Shown here one piece after another: positions 49,740 to 58,135 of a stretch of 64,000 bases of DNA (its first letter is position 1; each line of letters starts with the position of its first letter). The position numbers and the translations under genes were made by a program. Source of the stretch: Virgibacillus oceani (GTDB taxonomy: Bacteria > Bacillota > Bacilli > Bacillales > Amphibacillaceae); NCBI RefSeq assembly GCF_014638995.1, contig NZ_BMFR01000001.1, positions 248,001 through 312,000 of the forward strand, read 5' to 3'. Under the pieces are notes generated by a model, which was not told the DNA's origin, did no database searches, and saw nothing but the letters and a program-made list of their open reading frames with translations.

Positions 49740-51209
49740 GTGAATGAACTGTATAACTTTCATGTGGATTATGATCAAGCGAATGGACTATATATGAAAC
49801 TGCGAAAATCAAAAGATAAAGGATTTGATAATCATGATTTTGAGAATTTGCAGCTAAAGATGATTCAGTCTAATACTATACCTAGGCTGATTCCAATGAG
49901 CTTCGAAGAAATTAATGGTGAGAGTACTATTTTTTATCGACTTGAGGGTTTAAGACAATTACGCCCTATCTCAAAAGAGAAGCCTTTAACAATGCAGGAG
50001 TATTATGCGCTATTTATAAACATTGTTCAGGCATTACAGGATTCTAGCAATTATATGCTAAGTGATCAGCAATATGTGTTAAACGAGGATTTTATCTATA
50101 TTGGAAACGGTTATCATCAGGTTTATCTAACGTATTTACCAATGAATAAGATAAAAAACAAATCTTCCATTTATGAAGAGCTTAAGAAATTAATTCTAAA
50201 TATGGCCAGTGAGGTACAGGGGCTAAAAGGTGTACAATTTAAAATGATATTAAGCTATATCAAGGATCCTGGCTTCAGCTTGCAAGGACTAAAACAACTG
50301 TTGAGCCAATTGCAAAATACACAACAACAGACAATGCAAGAGGAAACTGAAAATACTGTACCTGAACAGGATGAACAAACAACGATAATAAAAAAAGTCA
50401 AGAAATTGCCCCCACTACCAAGGAAAATGAAAACCTATTCTCTTTTATTTGGGGCATTGGCATTAGCAATTGTATGGAAATTATACGATAGCAGTCCAAA
50501 TTCGATTATGCTCGGGGTTTCATCTGTTTTAAGTGTTTTAGTAATTGTGGCCGTGTATGTTTATTGGAAGGTTTGGCGTCCGGGTGTAGAACCGATTATT
50601 ACTGAAAAAGAAGCAGCAATTAAGAAAAAGCAAAGTAGAAGCAAGCAGACAGTAAAAAGTGAAACAAAAATGGAAAAACTCCAACAAATTGATAAAGATT
50701 CAGAGCCAACGGAGGAGCAAGTTTTTCACCAGCATAATCAGGAAATAATTAACCAAGCGTTAGCCCAGCAAAGTGAAAGTGCTTCGGCATTACATATGAA
50801 TAGTTCACCAATAGCTATAAGCGCGGAAGCCAATATTTCATCAAATCAAAGAGATCAAACGATGTTATTGGATGAAGAGGAAATGACTGGAGGTAAATTA
50901 CCAGTTGTAAAAAACTATATTATAGTTGAGAGAGAAGACGAAGACGAGAGAGTTGAATTACAGAAGGACAATTATATTATTGGTCGTGCAGATAAAGGCA
51001 CTGATTATGTTGAAAAGACTATAGGTGTATCTAGATTGCACGTTGAATTTATAAAGCTTGCTGACACATATGGCATTAAAGATTTAGGTTCAAAAAATGG
51101 AACGTTCATTAATGATGAAAAGATCATTCCATACAAAATACACGAATTAAAGAATGAAGATAAAATTCAAATAGGAAAAATAATCTATATGTATAGGGTG
51201 TCACAATAA
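49740..51209 (+). CDS. DUF6382-FHA domain membrane protein
   Basis: This is a 489-aa protein with a GTG start after AAGGAGG. An N-terminal DUF6382-like domain (about 1-200) is followed by a linker rich in Gln and Glu, and two hydrophobic helices at about 230-280. A charged region comes next, and then a C-terminal FHA domain from 405. The phosphothreonine-binding residues are present: GR 415-416, SRLH 431-434 and NG 453-454. It likely docks Thr-phosphorylated partners to the apparatus. The next gene overlaps it by one base. Confidence 0.85.
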   Translation: MNELYNFHVDYDQANGLYMKLRKSKDKGFDNHDFENLQLKMIQSNTIPRLIPMSFEEINGESTIFYRLEGLRQLRPISKEKPLTMQEYYALFINIVQALQDSSNYMLSDQQYVLNEDFIYIGNGYHQVYLTYLPMNKIKNKSSIYEELKKLILNMASEVQGLKGVQFKMILSYIKDPGFSLQGLKQLLSQLQNTQQQTMQEETENTVPEQDEQTTIIKKVKKLPPLPRKMKTYSLLFGALALAIVWKLYDSSPNSIMLGVSSVLSVLVIVAVYVYWKVWRPGVEPIITEKEAAIKKKQSRSKQTVKSETKMEKLQQIDKDSEPTEEQVFHQHNQEIINQALAQQSESASALHMNSSPIAISAEANISSNQRDQTMLLDEEEMTGGKLPVVKNYIIVEREDEDERVELQKDNYIIGRADKGTDYVEKTIGVSRLHVEFIKLADTYGIKDLGSKNGTFINDEKIIPYKIHELKNEDKIQIGKIIYMYRVSQ

Positions 51210-52063
51210 TGAAAGTTACGAAAGACGTTGATTTTGGATTATTGACCATGAAGGGTCCCGACAAAACGGTTAATGAAGATTACATCGAATTTACAACAAG
51301 CAATCTTAATCGGGATGATGAAGTTCATATCTTACTTGTTGCGGACGGAATGGGTGGCCACGCATTTGGAGATGTGGCAAGCTTTTATGCGTCGAATTAT
51401 ATTTTGAAATGGTGGAGAAACAAGCTGCTTCAGCATGATCATCCCGATCGTTTTTTAGAGGATTGCCAGGATACGATAGGCGGTATTTTCCAAGTGATTA
51501 ACCAAAAGCTAATCGAAATTGGCCAACGTGAAAATTATCATTTAGGAACTACTTTAAGTGTGATCATAATGGTAAAAGATAAATATCTTGTTTGTCATGT
51601 TGGCGATACAAGAATATACCGAATGCGAAAAAAAGCAGATATTAAATTGGATGACAATGACGAAACAATTGATTTGAATCAATCCAAGAGCTTTGTCCAA
51701 CTAACCAAGGACCATTCCTGGGCTAGAATGCAGGTTGAAAATGGGTCTATGACAGAAATAGAAGCAGAAAATGATGATAAATCGCATTTGCTGACACAAT
51801 GCATCGGTGTGAAAGGTGATATAAATCCGTATATTTCAATGGATACTATTTTAGAGCAAGATCAATTCATTCTGTGTACTGACGGCTTGCATTCCCTGTT
51901 CACTCAGGATGAAATGTATAAACATCTCCGAGAAGGCTTGGAACAAGATACCCCTTTACAAAATACAGCAGAATATTTAATCGAATTTGCAAGAAATGCA
52001 CCATATCAGGATGACGTTTCTATTCTGATATTTGCACCAAAAGGAAGAACAGATGTGCCATGA
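51209..52063 (+). CDS. PP2C-type Ser/Thr protein phosphatase
   Basis: This 284-aa soluble metallophosphatase has the conserved motifs ADGMGGHAFGD (Asp46), HVGDTRIYRM, LCTDGLHSLF and YQDDVSILIF, so it should be active. It overlaps the upstream FHA gene by one base and the downstream kinase by four. The three are translationally coupled and must act together, the phosphatase reversing the kinase. Confidence 0.92.
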   Translation: MKVTKDVDFGLLTMKGPDKTVNEDYIEFTTSNLNRDDEVHILLVADGMGGHAFGDVASFYASNYILKWWRNKLLQHDHPDRFLEDCQDTIGGIFQVINQKLIEIGQRENYHLGTTLSVIIMVKDKYLVCHVGDTRIYRMRKKADIKLDDNDETIDLNQSKSFVQLTKDHSWARMQVENGSMTEIEAENDDKSHLLTQCIGVKGDINPYISMDTILEQDQFILCTDGLHSLFTQDEMYKHLREGLEQDTPLQNTAEYLIEFARNAPYQDDVSILIFAPKGRTDVP

Positions 52064-52863
52064 AGGTAAAGGTAAAGGATTGTATTAATGGAAAATATTT
52101 AGTAAAGAAATATCTGTGTGAAGGTGGAACATCACACCTTTACGAAGCTGAAGGTCCTGACAAACAAACAATTATTTTAAAAGTAATTAAACAGCCCTCA
52201 ACATTATTTATTAATCAAATTAACAATGAAGCTAGAATACTGGCTTCGATAAATCATGCAAATATACCGACTCTATTTGATGTTATAACAATAAATAGCA
52301 ATTATAAAGCAATTATTATGGAAATGGTTGCAGGTACAAACCTGGCAGATTTAATCGAATCGGAAAATAGAAATTTCGATTGGAAAAGGGTCCTGCATAT
52401 CGGTAATCAAATTGCCAGTTTAATTCAGGTACTTCACAATATGAATCCAGCAATTGTAATACGGGATATCAAGCCATCAAATATTCTATTAACGAATGAC
52501 AATAAAATATATTTAATAGATTTTGGTACCTCGGTTTATGAGAATAAATCAAATCAGACTTCTGCGCTGGGAACGATTGGATTTGCTGCACCAGAACAGT
52601 TTGAAAATGGTGTTATTGACAAACGCTCTGACCTCTTTTCACTTGGTGCTACATTATTTTATCTGATCTCAGGCGGCCAAAATGTTTACACTGCAAATAA
52701 TAAGGATATATTGCAAGAACGCTTGCCGAAGTCATTTTCCAAAATAATAAAAAAGTTGACCGAGACAGATGTTAGAAAACGTTATGATTCCATTAAGGAA
52801 GTGAAAGAAGCACTATATAATGTGCGGGTATCATGGAGAGAACGGAAAAAACAATTTAGGTAA
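52060..52863 (+). CDS. soluble Hanks-type Ser/Thr protein kinase
   Basis: This 267-aa kinase domain has no membrane helix or PASTA repeats. Key residues are VAIK-type Lys41 (ILKVIK), alpha-C Glu57, catalytic Asp136 in IRDIKPSN and DFG 154-156; APE is present as AAPEQ. The glycine loop is atypical (EGGTSHLYEA), and the HRD His is Ile134. Essential catalytic residues are all present, so activity is likely. A likely target is the FHA protein or a partner. Confidence 0.9.
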   Translation: MKVKVKDCINGKYLVKKYLCEGGTSHLYEAEGPDKQTIILKVIKQPSTLFINQINNEARILASINHANIPTLFDVITINSNYKAIIMEMVAGTNLADLIESENRNFDWKRVLHIGNQIASLIQVLHNMNPAIVIRDIKPSNILLTNDNKIYLIDFGTSVYENKSNQTSALGTIGFAAPEQFENGVIDKRSDLFSLGATLFYLISGGQNVYTANNKDILQERLPKSFSKIIKKLTETDVRKRYDSIKEVKEALYNVRVSWRERKKQFR

Positions 52864-52887
52864 TCATTTCTAAAAGAAGGTGATTGT

Positions 52888-54255
52888 TTGACTGATAAGT
52901 TTGAATTAAACGATGGGAATATTAAAAAAAACAGTGATACTGTAACGTTCGAAATTCCAAGGGAGAAAACAAACATAGCTGCAGAAGAACAATTAGAAGA
53001 ATTAAAAAGAGATGCTTCTCTATTTTTGACTTGTAAAGGGTATGTCGTGGATGAATCAACTGTCCATATAGAATACAGCATTAATAGTGGATTCAAGTCA
53101 TTGATCAATTATGTGTCATCGAATAGAGATTTAAAATGTAAAATTGCCCGAAATATATTAGCTGTTGATGATTTGTTTGGTACGCAATATACAACTATCC
53201 TGCATCCAGATAATATTTATGTCGATAAAAGTGGTCAGATTAAATTCGCGCACCGCGGTATACGATCTGTTTTACCGCCAAAGGAATATTCATCATCACA
53301 ACTGCTTCAGGACTTAAAAAATGTTTTTCTATACCTTTTTAATGCCAGTGGGGATCAGGATATGATTATACATATCCAATCCGCAACTTCAATTAATCAG
53401 CTAAGTAATGCACTTGAGCTTGCTCCGATAAGTAACTATAACCAGCCAAATTCAACGACCGGGCTGCAGGCAGAGACGAAAAAAACGCAATCCAAAAATG
53501 CAGTTAAGCCATTCAATAACAAAATGGCAACAGGCAAACGGTCGTTAATTATCGGAACGGCTATTGGACTTATATTGGGTATGGTATTGGTTTATTTTGT
53601 CAAGGTGGTGCCAAGTTCAACAACAGCCAGTACAAAAGCCACAGAACTCAATGAACAGGAGGATGAAAATGAAGCATTGCGAAAACAGCTGAAAAATGAA
53701 GAAACCATTGTAAAAGGATACCGGTTTGCAATTGCAGGTAAAACGAAAGAAGCAATAGCTAGTTTTGAAAGTATTGAACCCCTTGATGAAAGTGAAAAAA
53801 GTTTGCTAGCAGAACAGTATTTTAAAATAAACACTTTGGAAAGTTTAACTAAACTAATAGAAATGGATGATTTATATCTTGTAAAAGCAGTTGGGAAATT
53901 AGTCGGGCTAAATTCCAAAGAAGCAAATGAAAAGATTCTTAGCATAGAGTCTGATAAACCCGAGATTATAATAGAACAAGCATGGTTGAATAAAGACTAT
54001 AAACAAGTGTTGGAAATTTATAAAACAATTACCGATAATAAACGAGCAAAGTTGCTGGCTGCTAATAGTTATATAGAAACGGATAAACCAAAAGAATCAT
54101 TGAAACTTGCAAAGGCTTTAAAAAACCAAAAGCTGCAATTGGCAAGTTTACAAAAGGAAAAAAAACTTGTAAAAGCTGACGATTCATTAAAAAAAGATGA
54201 AAAAGAGGATAAATTGAAAAGTATCGATAAGGCAATTGATAAATTAAAGAAATAG
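52888..54255 (+). CDS. EssB/YukC-like pseudokinase membrane protein
   Basis: This is a 455-aa protein with TTG start after AGAAGGTG. The cytoplasmic N-terminal domain (1-210) resembles the kinase-like fold of the type VII secretion protein EssB/YukC: CKIARNILAVDDLF, ILHPDNIYVDKSGQIKFAHRGI, LPPKEY. AHRG replaces DFG and there is no catalytic Asp, hence a pseudokinase. One membrane helix lies at 219-240, followed by an external helical, TPR-like and Lys-rich C-terminus. No EssA, EssC, WXG100 or YukD gene is near. Confidence 0.75.
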   Translation: MTDKFELNDGNIKKNSDTVTFEIPREKTNIAAEEQLEELKRDASLFLTCKGYVVDESTVHIEYSINSGFKSLINYVSSNRDLKCKIARNILAVDDLFGTQYTTILHPDNIYVDKSGQIKFAHRGIRSVLPPKEYSSSQLLQDLKNVFLYLFNASGDQDMIIHIQSATSINQLSNALELAPISNYNQPNSTTGLQAETKKTQSKNAVKPFNNKMATGKRSLIIGTAIGLILGMVLVYFVKVVPSSTTASTKATELNEQEDENEALRKQLKNEETIVKGYRFAIAGKTKEAIASFESIEPLDESEKSLLAEQYFKINTLESLTKLIEMDDLYLVKAVGKLVGLNSKEANEKILSIESDKPEIIIEQAWLNKDYKQVLEIYKTITDNKRAKLLAANSYIETDKPKESLKLAKALKNQKLQLASLQKEKKLVKADDSLKKDEKEDKLKSIDKAIDKLKK

Positions 54256-54370
54256 TTCTATAGATAAAATCATTGGTGGAGATGGTGGGGAATAGTATTC
54301 GATCTACAATCATGATAACGATTCAACAATCACCCTAGTAAAAATTATCCATTCTATAACCGACATATCA

Positions 54371-54414
54371 TATTCCCATACAAAATATGATACTATAATA
54401 AAGTATAGTATGGG
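54371..54414 (+). promoter_or_regulatory. yrrS promoter region with nested palindromes
   Basis: TATAAT (54394-54399) is flanked by ATACT (54390-54394) / AGTAT (54402-54406), and outside that by CCCATAC (54375-54381) / GTATGGG (54408-54414). The -35 is weak (TATTCC at 54371). The symmetry around the -10 suggests an operator. The ribosome site GGGAGGG directly follows. Confidence 0.45.
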
Positions 54415-54425
54415 AGGGAAGATGA

Positions 54426-55094
54426 ATGTCTGACTTTGATAATCATTCGCGAGTAGATAAATTTGAAAAACGAAGAAAAAATACGAAGCTTTTGTCTATC
54501 ATGTTAGTTCTAGGCGGTATATTCATTGTTGCTCTGATCGGTCTGTTTATATTTGGCGGAGGCGATGACGAACCATCTGAACTACCAAATAATATATCAA
54601 GCAGAGAAACGTCAAGTGAATCTGATCAAAAGGCTGATGATGCGGAAACGGATGATTCCACAAATACTGAAGATAAGAATGCATCATCCGATGAAAAGAA
54701 TACCGCTGACGATGAAGATACATCTGATGCTGATGAGGATAATAACACAGATGTTGAAACAGAGCCAGTTGAATCAAACGATGAAAATGTCGAATCAGCA
54801 TACACTGGTGACTGGCAACCAATTGGTACACAGCAGCAGGGACCACATACAACAACCTATGATGAAGGAACACAGGATCGCAATGAAATGGAGAAAGCTA
54901 TCCGTGTAGCGACTGGACTTCAGGAGGGTGACATGATTACATGGTGGCTAGAAAATGGTGGAGATCAAAAAGTTATTGGAACAGTTTCCAATAATGCACA
55001 AACAGAGACGTATCGTGTTTATTTATCATGGATGGAAAACCAAGGCTGGCAGCCAACAAAAGTAGAGGTTTTAAAAGAAAATGATAAAAAATAG
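54426..55094 (+). CDS. yrrS: YrrS-family (DUF1510) membrane protein
   Basis: This 222-aa protein has a cytoplasmic N-terminus, one membrane helix (about 24-45) and a long Asp/Glu/Ser/Thr-rich external linker. A C-terminal domain follows (GDWQPIGTQQQGPHTTTYDE, AIRVATGLQEGDMITWWLEN). The family is conserved beside mtnN in Bacilli, where it follows the penicillin-binding protein gene pbpI, absent here. Function unclear, probably envelope-linked. Confidence 0.85.
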   Translation: MSDFDNHSRVDKFEKRRKNTKLLSIMLVLGGIFIVALIGLFIFGGGDDEPSELPNNISSRETSSESDQKADDAETDDSTNTEDKNASSDEKNTADDEDTSDADEDNNTDVETEPVESNDENVESAYTGDWQPIGTQQQGPHTTTYDEGTQDRNEMEKAIRVATGLQEGDMITWWLENGGDQKVIGTVSNNAQTETYRVYLSWMENQGWQPTKVEVLKENDKK

Positions 55095-55121
55095 CGATAC
55101 ACAATACAGGAGGCATTTCAC

Positions 55122-55811
55122 GTGACAATTGGAATAATCGCTGCAATGGATGAAGAAGTAGAATTCTTATTGGAAAATATGGCAGATAAACAAGAAACAA
55201 CTGTTGCAAATTGCTTATTTGTTGAAGGAACATTACAAGGAAAAGAAATTGTGTTACTAAAATCAGGTATTGGAAAAGTAAATGCAGCAATGGCTACAAC
55301 TATTATGCATGAACGGTTTGCGCCTTCACACATCATCAATACAGGATCTGCTGGTGGATTTGCCAAAGATCTTGAGGTTGGGGATGTTGTCATTTCAACA
55401 CAGGTAGTTCATCATGATGTAGATGTAACGGCGTTTGACTATGCATATGGACAAGTTCCGGGAATGCCGGCAATGTTTGCAGCTGATACAGAGTTAATTA
55501 CGATTGCTGCTAAAGCTTGCGGCGGATTGGATATCCAATCAAAGGAAGGAATTATTGCTACTGGTGATGCGTTTATGGAAGATCCTAAACGTGTGGCATT
55601 TGTAAATGAAAAGTTTCCAACCATGATAGCGGCTGAAATGGAAGCAGCAGCTGTTGCACAAGTATGTTATCAATACAATAAGCCATTTGTTATTATACGT
55701 GCATTGTCAGATATAGCAGGCAAACAATCATCCATTTCTTTTGATGAATTTTTGAAAAAGGCTGCAAGAAATGCATCAGAATTAATTATGACTATGATGA
55801 AAGATTTGTAA
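55122..55811 (+). CDS. mtnN: 5'-methylthioadenosine/S-adenosylhomocysteine nucleosidase
   Basis: This 229-aa enzyme (GTG start after ACAGGAGG) cleaves MTA and SAH, detoxifying products of SAM use and feeding methionine salvage. It has the motifs IGIIAAMDEEVEFLL, GSAGGF, MEAAAVAQVC and the catalytic Asp in RALSDIAG. It lies 27 bases after yrrS. Confidence 0.95.
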   Translation: MTIGIIAAMDEEVEFLLENMADKQETTVANCLFVEGTLQGKEIVLLKSGIGKVNAAMATTIMHERFAPSHIINTGSAGGFAKDLEVGDVVISTQVVHHDVDVTAFDYAYGQVPGMPAMFAADTELITIAAKACGGLDIQSKEGIIATGDAFMEDPKRVAFVNEKFPTMIAAEMEAAAVAQVCYQYNKPFVIIRALSDIAGKQSSISFDEFLKKAARNASELIMTMMKDL

Positions 55812-55882
55812 TATCCATCATTTACCTTCCGAATCTATAAAAATCCTATGTTATGATTTTTATAGGGGAAAGGGGAGGTATG

Positions 55883-56113
55883 ATGAGCAAAAGGAAAGAA
55901 TTAGAATTAAAACTTAAAGACTATAAACATTTTATAATAACGTTATTATTATTAAGCATTTACCTTTATTTGGGAGCGGTCATAAACACATATGTCCAGC
56001 CTGCCAATGATGGAGAGTTCTTATTTAATCTATCATTTGGCATAACATTGGTTATCATTTTGTTCGGATTACGCTTCCGCCGATTAAAGGCAAAATTGGA
56101 AGAGCGCGTATGA
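55883..56113 (+). CDS. yrhC: YrhC-family small membrane protein
   Basis: This is a 76-aa protein (ATG at 55880 or 55883, after AGGGGAGG). Two membrane helices (FIITLLLLSIYLYLGAVI and FGITLVIILFGLRF) lie between charged ends, as in YrhC, which follows the mtnN-mcc genes of B. subtilis. The mcc genes are not present between them. Function unknown. The stop lies within a terminator. Confidence 0.78.
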   Translation: MSKRKELELKLKDYKHFIITLLLLSIYLYLGAVINTYVQPANDGEFLFNLSFGITLVIILFGLRFRRLKAKLEERV

Positions 56114-56137
56114 TTCTCAATCATCGCGCTTTTTTTG
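56103..56137. terminator. terminator between yrhC and sigK
   Basis: AGCGCG plus ATGATT pair with AATCAT plus CGCGCT (56119-56130) with one bulged T, followed by seven T residues (56131-56136 region). It overlaps the end of yrhC and precedes the convergent sigK. Confidence 0.8.
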
Positions 56138-56151
56138 TAAGAACAAAATGT

Positions 56152-56859
56152 TTAATGTCCCCGTCGTTCTTTGCGGAAATATTCATGGAAGACCTTCATT
56201 AATGCCCTTTTTTCTATTCGCGATACATAACTTCTGGAAATATTTAATTTCTTTGCTATTTCCCTTTGCGTCATTTCTTGATAATCATTTATACCGTAAC
56301 GATAAATAATCACTTCTTTTTCTCTGCTATTAAGTATAGATAAGTAATCTTTCATTTTATCAATTTCCATGTTTAATTGAATATACTCAATTATATCTTC
56401 GCTTTCCGCTTCAAGTATATCAATTAGGCTAATTTCATTTCCTTCTTTATCCTGCCCAATTGGGTCATGTAAGGATACATCTTTTTTTACCTTTTTCAAT
56501 GCCCGCAAATGCATCAGAATCTCGTTTTCGATACAGCGGGCGGCATACGTAGCAAGCTTTGTACCCTTATCGACAGAAAAGCTTTCAATACCTTTAATTA
56601 ATCCGATTGTGCCAATTGAAATTAAATCCTCCATGTCCTCTCCTGTGTTTTCAAACTTCTTCACTATATGTGCAACTAGACGAAGGTTATGTTCAATTAG
56701 CTTATTACGAGCATCTTCATCTCCATCCTGCATTTGTTTAATGTATTTTGCCTCATCTTCTGGTGGAAGTGGCTGTGGAAAGGCATGATTTTTAACGTAC
56801 GATACAAAAAATAGCGCTTCTTTAATAAGTAATGCTAGAACACTTAGTATCCCTGACAA
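56152..56859 (-). CDS. sigK: RNA polymerase sigma-K factor (pro-form), uninterrupted
   Basis: This is a 235-aa late mother-cell sporulation sigma factor. The TTG at 56859 is preferred because AGGAGG lies nine bases upstream; an ATG two codons earlier is only three bases from it. The hydrophobic pro-sequence ([19 protein letters not shown]) precedes [11 protein letters not shown], the expected SpoIVFB cleavage region. Regions 2 ([33 protein letters not shown]) and 4 ([20 protein letters not shown]) are complete. There is no skin-type insertion. Confidence 0.94.
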   Translation of the reverse strand: MSGILSVLALLIKEALFFVSYVKNHAFPQPLPPEDEAKYIKQMQDGDEDARNKLIEHNLRLVAHIVKKFENTGEDMEDLISIGTIGLIKGIESFSVDKGTKLATYAARCIENEILMHLRALKKVKKDVSLHDPIGQDKEGNEISLIDILEAESEDIIEYIQLNMEIDKMKDYLSILNSREKEVIIYRYGINDYQEMTQREIAKKLNISRSYVSRIEKRALMKVFHEYFRKERRGH

Positions 56860-56953
56860 ACACATACACCTCCTAAAATGATTACTGGGCATTTGCCTAT
56901 ATAATTATCCTTATGAAGGTGTTAACAAAATTGTGTCTGTCCGTAATTCAAAA

Positions 56954-56990
56954 CTAAAAAGAAAAAGTGACTTTCCTAAAAAGTCACTCA
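56954..56990 (-). terminator. terminator of the mnh operon
   Basis: On the minus strand AGTGACTT and AAGTCACT (arms 56981-56988 and 56966-56973) form an 8-bp stem followed by TTTTTCTTTTT. The mnhG stop codon lies within the first arm. Confidence 0.8.
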
Positions 56991-57364
56991 AAGTTATTTT
57001 TCTTATAAAGTTGAATCGCATCTTCATATGCATCGCTTCTATGGTTCGTAACAGGCTTTACACCATTTTTGTGTGCCGCCCGTGAAATCATGTGGCCGGA
57101 AACCGGTGCGGTTAGCAGCGTAAATACAATTGCCAGCAATAACTTTCCGCTTATAATGGAATGGGTCACATATAAAAACAAAAAAGCACCAATCAATACA
57201 CCAGCTATGCCTAATGTGGATGCCTTTGTAGCGGCATGCAGTCTGGTATAAACGTCCGGAAATCGAATAACACCAATTGAACCAGACAGGATGAAAAAGG
57301 TTCCCGATAATAAAAGCAGCACAATGAGAATATTTAAGATGATGTTAATCCACGTTTCGATCAA
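56984..57364 (-). CDS. mnhG: Na+/H+ antiporter (Mrp/Mnh) subunit G
   Basis: This 126-aa membrane protein has a TTG start at 57364 behind AAAGGGTG; an upstream TTG is open but worse placed. GSIGVIRFPDVYTRLHAATKA is the MnhG signature. It overlaps the end of mnhF by 20 bases. Mrp antiporters are multi-subunit complexes for Na+ and pH tolerance. Confidence 0.9.
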   Translation of the reverse strand: MIETWINIILNILIVLLLLSGTFFILSGSIGVIRFPDVYTRLHAATKASTLGIAGVLIGAFLFLYVTHSIISGKLLLAIVFTLLTAPVSGHMISRAAHKNGVKPVTNHRSDAYEDAIQLYKKNNFE

Positions 57365-57656
57365 TGATAACACCCTTTTCAAGAAATTTAGCTATAGCTA
57401 AGGTTCCAATAAATAATAGGATACCAATTAATAAGATGACGTCATTTAGCTTGGTCGTGACGATAATAATAGCCAATAATGCTGCTAAACCCATTAAATT
57501 GATGCCGATTCCATCTAATGCTACTGCTCTATCCGCATTAGATGGGCCTGCAAGTGCGCGATATAAGAGCAATAATAGTGAAATGGAAATTCCTATGACA
57601 CATATTATTGTTGATATTTTAATCATTTGTTCAGTCAATTCAAGGAGATTATTCAT
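57345..57656 (-). CDS. mnhF: Na+/H+ antiporter subunit F
   Basis: This is a 103-aa protein with three helices. The signature is LYRALAGPSNADRAVALDGIG with IGTLAIAKFLEKG at the end. Its start overlaps the mnhE stop by four bases (ATGA). Confidence 0.9.
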   Translation of the reverse strand: MNNLLELTEQMIKISTIICVIGISISLLLLLYRALAGPSNADRAVALDGIGINLMGLAALLAIIIVTTKLNDVILLIGILLFIGTLAIAKFLEKGVIIDRNVD

Positions 57657-58129
57657 CGTGTCACCTCCATAATTGCTTTTTCAAAGGTATTTTTAATTGC
57701 CATTATCTCATCTTCAATATCATCTATATCCATCGCATGAATGTAAATATGAGAGTTGTCATTTGATATTGCTACCGATAGGGTACCAGGTGTTAACGTT
57801 ATTAAATTGGCTAACAATGTAATTTCCCAATTACTTGTTAAATCTGTAGGCATGGAAAATATTCCTGGTTCTATATCCAGTTTAGGCTTATACACCAGCT
57901 TAACAATATCGATATTTGCCGAAATTAGTTCCTTTATAAATAGGAGGATAAGCTTAATAATTTTGTACACCCGCCTTAGGTAAAACGAGTCCGGGACGAA
58001 ACGATTTAGTAAAAGTAATAATAGAATCCCCCATATGTATCCTGCAATAAAACTAGGAACAGTATAAGATTCACTAAGGAACATCCACATTAACGCGATA
58101 ATTAAATTAATCACAATTTGAAAGGCCAT
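57653..58129 (-). CDS. mnhE: Na+/H+ antiporter subunit E
   Basis: The 158-aa protein has two to three N-terminal helices and a cytoplasmic C-terminal domain. ANLITLTPGTLSVAISND is the family hallmark. It starts after AAAGGAG, six bases beyond mnhD. Confidence 0.92.
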   Translation of the reverse strand: MAFQIVINLIIALMWMFLSESYTVPSFIAGYIWGILLLLLLNRFVPDSFYLRRVYKIIKLILLFIKELISANIDIVKLVYKPKLDIEPGIFSMPTDLTSNWEITLLANLITLTPGTLSVAISNDNSHIYIHAMDIDDIEDEIMAIKNTFEKAIMEVTR

Positions 58130-58135
58130 CGTTCA

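Noticed and set aside
36812..54255. A complete type VII secretion cluster
   Set aside because: Only an EssB/YukC-like gene is present. No WXG100, YukD, EssA or EssC/FtsK-type ATPase gene can be found.
54547..54909. Reading frames of about 108-118 aa on both strands within yrrS
   Set aside because: They are shadows caused by the low-complexity Asp/Glu/Ser-rich linker codons of yrrS. They have no ribosome site and unnatural composition (His/Met/Leu rich).
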